DNA of 14,411 nt from Bacillota bacterium (GTDB lineage Bacteria > Bacillota > Clostridia > Lachnospirales > Lachnospiraceae), in the NCBI GenBank assembly GCA_017861355.1, contig JAGFXQ010000058.1, positions 1 to 14,411 of the forward strand, read 5' to 3'. Shown here in pieces: positions 14,395 through 14,411 of the stretch (within the stretch, counting starts at the first letter, position 1; the number at the start of each line of letters is the position of its first letter). The notes beneath the pieces are model-generated. The model saw only the letters and a program-made list of their open reading frames with translations, ran no database searches and was not told where the DNA came from. The translations under genes were made by a program, and so were the position numbers.

Positions 14395-14411
14395 AAAAGT
14401 GTAGTGAGGAA

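Larger units (their letters stand above)
14051..14411. other. AT-rich divergent regulatory region, 361 bases without a gene
   Basis: This stretch holds the operon promoter on the left, a promoter pointing out of the window on the right, and repeated GTTAA motifs with an inverted repeat between them. A 67-codon plus-strand frame in it (14152-14355) starts without a ribosome site and reads as low-complexity Phe/Ile/Tyr sequence, so I do not call a gene. Confidence 0.6.

Overview
The window looks like a chromosomal segment of an anaerobic Firmicute, most likely a Clostridia/Lachnospiraceae-type organism. The evidence is strong AGGAGG-type ribosome sites, moderately AT-rich coding DNA, very AT-rich spacers, a YtaF-type membrane protein gene, and a sugar ABC transporter of the LplA/LplB/LplC type with no ATPase gene of its own. 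This assignment is inferred from gene content and style, not from a database match.

Left part (1-1770). A type I phosphodiesterase/alkaline-phosphatase-superfamily gene runs leftwards off the window edge. Divergent from it is ytaF. The two genes appear to use overlapping back-to-back promoters near 896-945. Between the ytaF promoter and ytaF lies an exact 101-bp copy of an internal piece of ytaF (972-1072 = 1211-1311). This copy carries its own ATG, a plausible ribosome site and an in-frame stop, so it could encode a 38-residue single-helix peptide just ahead of ytaF.

Main part (1777-14050, all on the minus strand, read right to left). This is one apparent seven-gene operon: LplB-type permease, LplC-type permease, sugar-binding lipoprotein, GH130 phosphorylase, GH38 alpha-mannosidase, GH3 beta-glycosidase and GH20 beta-N-acetylhexosaminidase. 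A good promoter sits just upstream of the first permease. Inverted repeats that pair better as minus-strand RNA lie between the binding protein and GH130, and between GH38 and GH3. They probably tune or separate expression of the segments.

How the genes fit together. None of the four enzymes has a signal peptide, so they should act in the cytoplasm on oligosaccharides imported by the transporter. The GH130 protein resembles the clade that phosphorolyses Man-beta-1,4-GlcNAc, the core linkage of N-glycans. GH38 would remove alpha-mannoses, GH20 would remove GlcNAc, and GH3 another beta-linked sugar. The simplest reading is an intracellular N-glycan salvage locus. The transporter ATPase, the outside-acting endoglycosidase and the regulator are not in the window. 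A promoter at the right edge pointing outward suggests a divergent gene, perhaps the regulator, immediately beyond.
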